A DNA stretch of 64,000 nucleotides, from assembly GCA_016705365.1 (NCBI GenBank), contig JADIYI010000002.1:372001-436000 (forward strand), read 5' to 3'. Both the position numbers and the translations under genes were made by a program. This DNA comes from Gammaproteobacteria bacterium (GTDB lineage: Bacteria; Pseudomonadota; Gammaproteobacteria; Pseudomonadales; UBA5518). Positions 61,455 through 64,000 of the stretch are shown here, in pieces. The stretch's first letter is position 1; the number at the start of each line of letters is the position of its first letter. The notes below the pieces were generated by a model that worked only from the letters and a program-made list of their open reading frames with translations, was not told the origin of the DNA and searched no databases.

Positions 61455-62651
61455 ATGTTCGATCCCGCCTGGTGGCAGCGCGATGATCTGCGCTATATCG
61501 AAGGCCGCCTGCATATGGCGCGGCAGGACCTGTTGCAGCTGGCGCAACGCTGCGCGACGCCGCTGTTCGTCTACAACTCGGCGCGGGTGCGCGACAACCT
61601 GCAGCGCCTGCGCTCCGCACTCGAGCTGCACCAGCTCGATTACCGGATTTTCTACGCCCTGAAAGCCAACCGTTTCGCGCCGCTGATCGGCGCCATGAGC
61701 CATTGGGGGCTGTGCGGCATCGATGCCTGTTCGCCGGGCGAATTGTTGCTGGCGCGCCAGCACGGATTTGCCGAAAACGAGATTTCCTATACTGGCACTT
61801 CGGTCGCCAACAGCGATCTCGACTTGCTCGCGCGTCATCCCGGGGTGCATGTCAACTGCGATTCGCTGAGCACCATCCGCCGCCTCGGCGAACGTGATCC
61901 GGGGCGCAGCATCGGCATCCGCATCAACCCGCGGGTCGGCGCCGGCTATCACGCGGGCCTGCATTACTCGGGCAAGAAGGCCAGCAAATTCGGCATCTAC
62001 CGCGACCGCTTCCGCGAGGCGCTCGATCTCGCGGGGAGTTTCGGAATGAAGGTCACGCAGCTGCATTTTCATTTCGGCTCCGGCTACCTGACGCCGCAGT
62101 TGCCGCAACTCGAGGAGGCACTGGAGCACGCCGGCTGGTTTCTCGACCAATGCCCCGACATCGACACGCTCGATATCGGCGGCGGCATGGGGGTGCCGGT
62201 AACCGCGGATCGCGCACCGCTCGATCTCGTTGCCTGGGCGGCGCTGATCGCGCGCTTTGCCACGGCGCGCGGCGTCGCCATTCACCTCGAGCCCGGCGAC
62301 TACCTGGTAAAGGACGCCGGAGCACTGGTCGCGCAGGTGAATAGCGTCGAGGAAAAAGGTGGTACGACCTTTGTGGGCGTCAATGCGGGTTTCAGCCTGC
62401 AGAATCTTGCCGCTTACTACCAGACACCATTCGTGGTGGCGCCGCTAGGCCTCACCGGCACGAACGCCGTCGAGACCGTCACGGTCGCCGGTCATATCAA
62501 CGAGGCGATCGACCTGCTGGCCGAGGATGTGAGCTTGCCGCCGCTCCGGGAAGGCGATTACCTCGCCTTTCTCAATGCCGGCGGCTATGGCGCCTCGAGC
62601 AGTTCAAATCATTGCATGCGCGGTGCGCACAGCGAGTACCTTGTTGGCTGA
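61455..62651 (+). CDS. PLP-dependent decarboxylase of the LysA/ornithine decarboxylase 2 family
   Basis: A 398-residue fold III PLP enzyme. Lys70 in YALKANR binds PLP, LHFHFGSG and DIGGGMGVP contact the cofactor, and HLEPGDYLV closes the barrel. The usual CESxD motif of diaminopimelate decarboxylase reads HINEAID here, so the substrate-contacting Cys is missing, and NAGGYGASSSSNHCMRG ends the protein. It may decarboxylate another amino acid or polyamine precursor, or act in a peptide-like pathway. A CAGG site precedes the ATG at 61455. No dapF is adjacent. Confidence 0.83.
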   Translation: MFDPAWWQRDDLRYIEGRLHMARQDLLQLAQRCATPLFVYNSARVRDNLQRLRSALELHQLDYRIFYALKANRFAPLIGAMSHWGLCGIDACSPGELLLARQHGFAENEISYTGTSVANSDLDLLARHPGVHVNCDSLSTIRRLGERDPGRSIGIRINPRVGAGYHAGLHYSGKKASKFGIYRDRFREALDLAGSFGMKVTQLHFHFGSGYLTPQLPQLEEALEHAGWFLDQCPDIDTLDIGGGMGVPVTADRAPLDLVAWAALIARFATARGVAIHLEPGDYLVKDAGALVAQVNSVEEKGGTTFVGVNAGFSLQNLAAYYQTPFVVAPLGLTGTNAVETVTVAGHINEAIDLLAEDVSLPPLREGDYLAFLNAGGYGASSSSNHCMRGAHSEYLVG

Positions 62652-62665
62652 ATCCCGCTCGCGGA

Positions 62666-62962
62666 TCAACCGTCGGCGCAGCTGACTTTACGTCGCTCCA
62701 GTTCGGCCGCAATCACGCCAAGCCGCAACTTGACCTGCTCGAGGTTGGTGTAGCCACCGTTGCGACTGATATCGGTATAGGACTCGGTCAGCGAGCGCAT
62801 ATCGCTGCACAGGCTGCGATCCGACTGCCTGGCCGCCTGCTCCGGCGTCAACGGGCTGACCGTGGCGCAGGCGCCCAGCAGCAACGCCAAGGACAAGCCC
62901 GGCAGCAGCGCGATTGCGCAACCACTTCTCGCTGTCGGCGCAGACGGATTCGCGACACGCAT
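62666..62962 (-). CDS. Small lipoprotein, unknown role
   Basis: 98 residues from an ATG at 62962 with GAGGCTCAGG upstream. A basic N-terminus is followed by a hydrophobic run and lipobox LGAC, which becomes the lipidated Cys, so it is membrane-anchored. The mature part (about 65 aa) has two more Cys (SLCSDM, KVSCADG) and a helix YTNLEQVKLRLGVIAAELERRK. No family recognised. It converges on the decarboxylase gene and diverges from the acyltransferase gene. Confidence 0.75.
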   Translation of the reverse strand: MRVANPSAPTARSGCAIALLPGLSLALLLGACATVSPLTPEQAARQSDRSLCSDMRSLTESYTDISRNGGYTNLEQVKLRLGVIAAELERRKVSCADG

Positions 62963-63056
62963 TGTTACCTGAGCCTCGATTTTCCGGGATAATGGCCCGA
63001 ACATCAGACCAACGGGGGTGCAGAATACTCCCATCGGGAAGACTTGGGGTCGACCA

Positions 63057-63965
63057 ATGCTGCGTTTTTTGCCCGCTCCGCTGCGCGGAACGATCGCCAC
63101 GGCGCTGCTGGTGTGCAATACCCTTGTGCTGTGCTGGCCGTTGTTCATCGGCGCGTTGTTCAAGTTCGCACTGCCGTTTGCCGCCGCCAGGCGCCGGATC
63201 AACCGCCTGATGCACTGGAGCGCCGAGGCGTGGATCGCGCTCAACAAGTGGTGGATGGACGCCGTCGGGCGGACCCGCTGGGACGTGCAGGGACTGCAGT
63301 CGATCCACCTCGATCATTCCTATCTGGTCACCAGCAATCACCAGAGCTGGGTCGATATACTGGTGCTGCAGTACCAGCTCAATCGCCGGGCACCGTTCCT
63401 GAAATTCTTTCTCAAGCACCAGTTGATCTGGGTCCCGGTGATCGGGCTGTGCTGGTGGGCGCTGGAATTCCCGTTCATGAAGCGCTTCAGCAGCGAGTAC
63501 CTGCAACGTCACCCCGAGAAACGCGGCCAGGACATGCTGACCACCCGCAAGGCCTGCGAGCGCTACCGGAACCACGCGGTTTCGGTATTCAACTTTCTCG
63601 AGGGTACGCGCAACACCGCCTCCAAGCATGCCGCACAGAACTCGCCGTTTCGCTATCTGCTGCGCCCGAGGGCCGGAGGTATCGCTTTCGTTCTCGACGC
63701 CATGGGCGAGCAGATGGCCTCCATGCTGAACGTCACGATTCACTATCCTGACGGCATCCCGACTTTCTGGGAGCTGTTGTGCGGCAGGATCCCGCGCATC
63801 GTGGTGCGCTTCGAGCAGATCGCGATCCCCGCGCAATTCATCGGCCGCAGCTACGACCAGGACGAGGACTACCGCCTCGGCTTCCAGCAATGGGTCAACA
63901 GGCTATGGCAGGACAAGGATTCACTGCTCCGCGAGCTGCACACGGCGTATCCTCCCGCCCGCTGA
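63057..63965 (+). CDS. yihG: 1-acyl-glycerol-3-phosphate acyltransferase-like protein (YihG type)
   Basis: A 302-residue LPLAT-family protein. An N-terminal membrane helix (TIATALLVCNTLVLCWPLFIG) is followed by the NHxxxxD motif in NHQSWVDI, then FLKHQLIWVPVIG, ALEFPFMKRFSSEYL, FNFLEGTRN and FQQWVNRLWQDKD. These blocks follow E. coli YihG closely. Members acylate lysophospholipids. The start at 63057 is preferred; a GTG at 63018 is in frame. The remaining 35 bases of the window hold no gene. Confidence 0.88.
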   Translation: MLRFLPAPLRGTIATALLVCNTLVLCWPLFIGALFKFALPFAAARRRINRLMHWSAEAWIALNKWWMDAVGRTRWDVQGLQSIHLDHSYLVTSNHQSWVDILVLQYQLNRRAPFLKFFLKHQLIWVPVIGLCWWALEFPFMKRFSSEYLQRHPEKRGQDMLTTRKACERYRNHAVSVFNFLEGTRNTASKHAAQNSPFRYLLRPRAGGIAFVLDAMGEQMASMLNVTIHYPDGIPTFWELLCGRIPRIVVRFEQIAIPAQFIGRSYDQDEDYRLGFQQWVNRLWQDKDSLLRELHTAYPPAR

Positions 63966-64000
63966 AACGAACCCCCGCGACACAGATTCCCGCGGTATTC

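Noticed and set aside
1..64000. CRISPR arrays, insertion sequences, rRNA genes or prophage genes
   Set aside because: Reading through the window I saw no regularly spaced repeats, transposase motifs, rRNA sequence or phage structural proteins.

Overview
The window reads as a chromosomal segment of a gammaproteobacterium, probably a GC-rich marine-type lineage. The evidence is the backbone gene set: folD next to tRNA-Pro and tRNA-His, then cysS, glnS, ppiB, an lpxH remnant and acnB. In Pseudomonas-type genomes, as I recall them, lpxH-ppiB-glnS-cysS-folD and a tRNA cluster lie next to each other. Here the same genes are present but pushed apart: about 22 kb separates tRNA-Arg from tRNA-His, and about 30 kb separates folD from cysS. 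I therefore read the window as a conserved block expanded by accessory DNA. The species is not identifiable from the sequence alone.

0-12.3 kb: the end of a DUF1254 gene, tRNA-Arg(TCT), a small cysteine-containing protein, a secreted sulfatase, a Tat-exported amidase, a GT4 glycosyltransferase, a membrane-anchored PQQ sugar dehydrogenase fused to cytochrome c, a LamG-fold protein, a DUF3336/patatin lipase and an enoyl-CoA hydratase.

12.4-22.3 kb: an almost entirely leftward catabolic island, visibly less GC-rich than its flanks. It holds a MarR regulator, a SnoaL-type dehydratase with a BaiE-like Tyr-Asp-His triad, a PPOX flavin/F420 oxidoreductase, two family III CoA-transferases, a DUF35 Zn-ribbon protein, a thiolase-fold protein of the Ltp2 aldolase type, two MaoC hydratase subunits (only one with the catalytic Asp/His dyad) and two acyl-CoA dehydrogenases. 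The parts match the dehydrogenate-hydrate-retroaldol cassette that removes steroid and bile-acid side chains. Near-duplicate leader sequences precede at least two of the genes.

22.5-34.4 kb: a SYLF lipid-binding protein, tRNA-His and tRNA-Pro, folD, a SIMPL protein and free methionine-R-sulfoxide reductase. An FtrABCD-like iron uptake operon follows, interrupted by an outer-membrane porin gene; a perfect palindromic Fur-like box overlaps its -10 element. Then come an arsR stump with arsC, a DUF502 protein, a DUF2235 hydrolase, a HIT protein, a deoxyinosine glycosylase and a small unknown protein coupled to the next gene.

34.4-54.5 kb: a giant tandem UvrA (about 1830 aa, four ABC ATPase domains), a cyclic-2,3-diphosphoglycerate-synthetase-like protein, a small secreted protein, a SAM methyltransferase, an HD-GYP phosphodiesterase, a sterol-desaturase-family membrane protein, an EmrAB-MarR efflux unit with a candidate operator, an oxidoreductase-SelD fusion converging on the tRNA 2-selenouridine synthase gene, and feoAB behind a Fur-like box.

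54.5-64 kb: cysS, glnS, ppiB, a broken lpxH (the middle of the gene is missing), acnB with a strong terminator, a LysA-like PLP decarboxylase, a small lipoprotein and a YihG-like acyltransferase.
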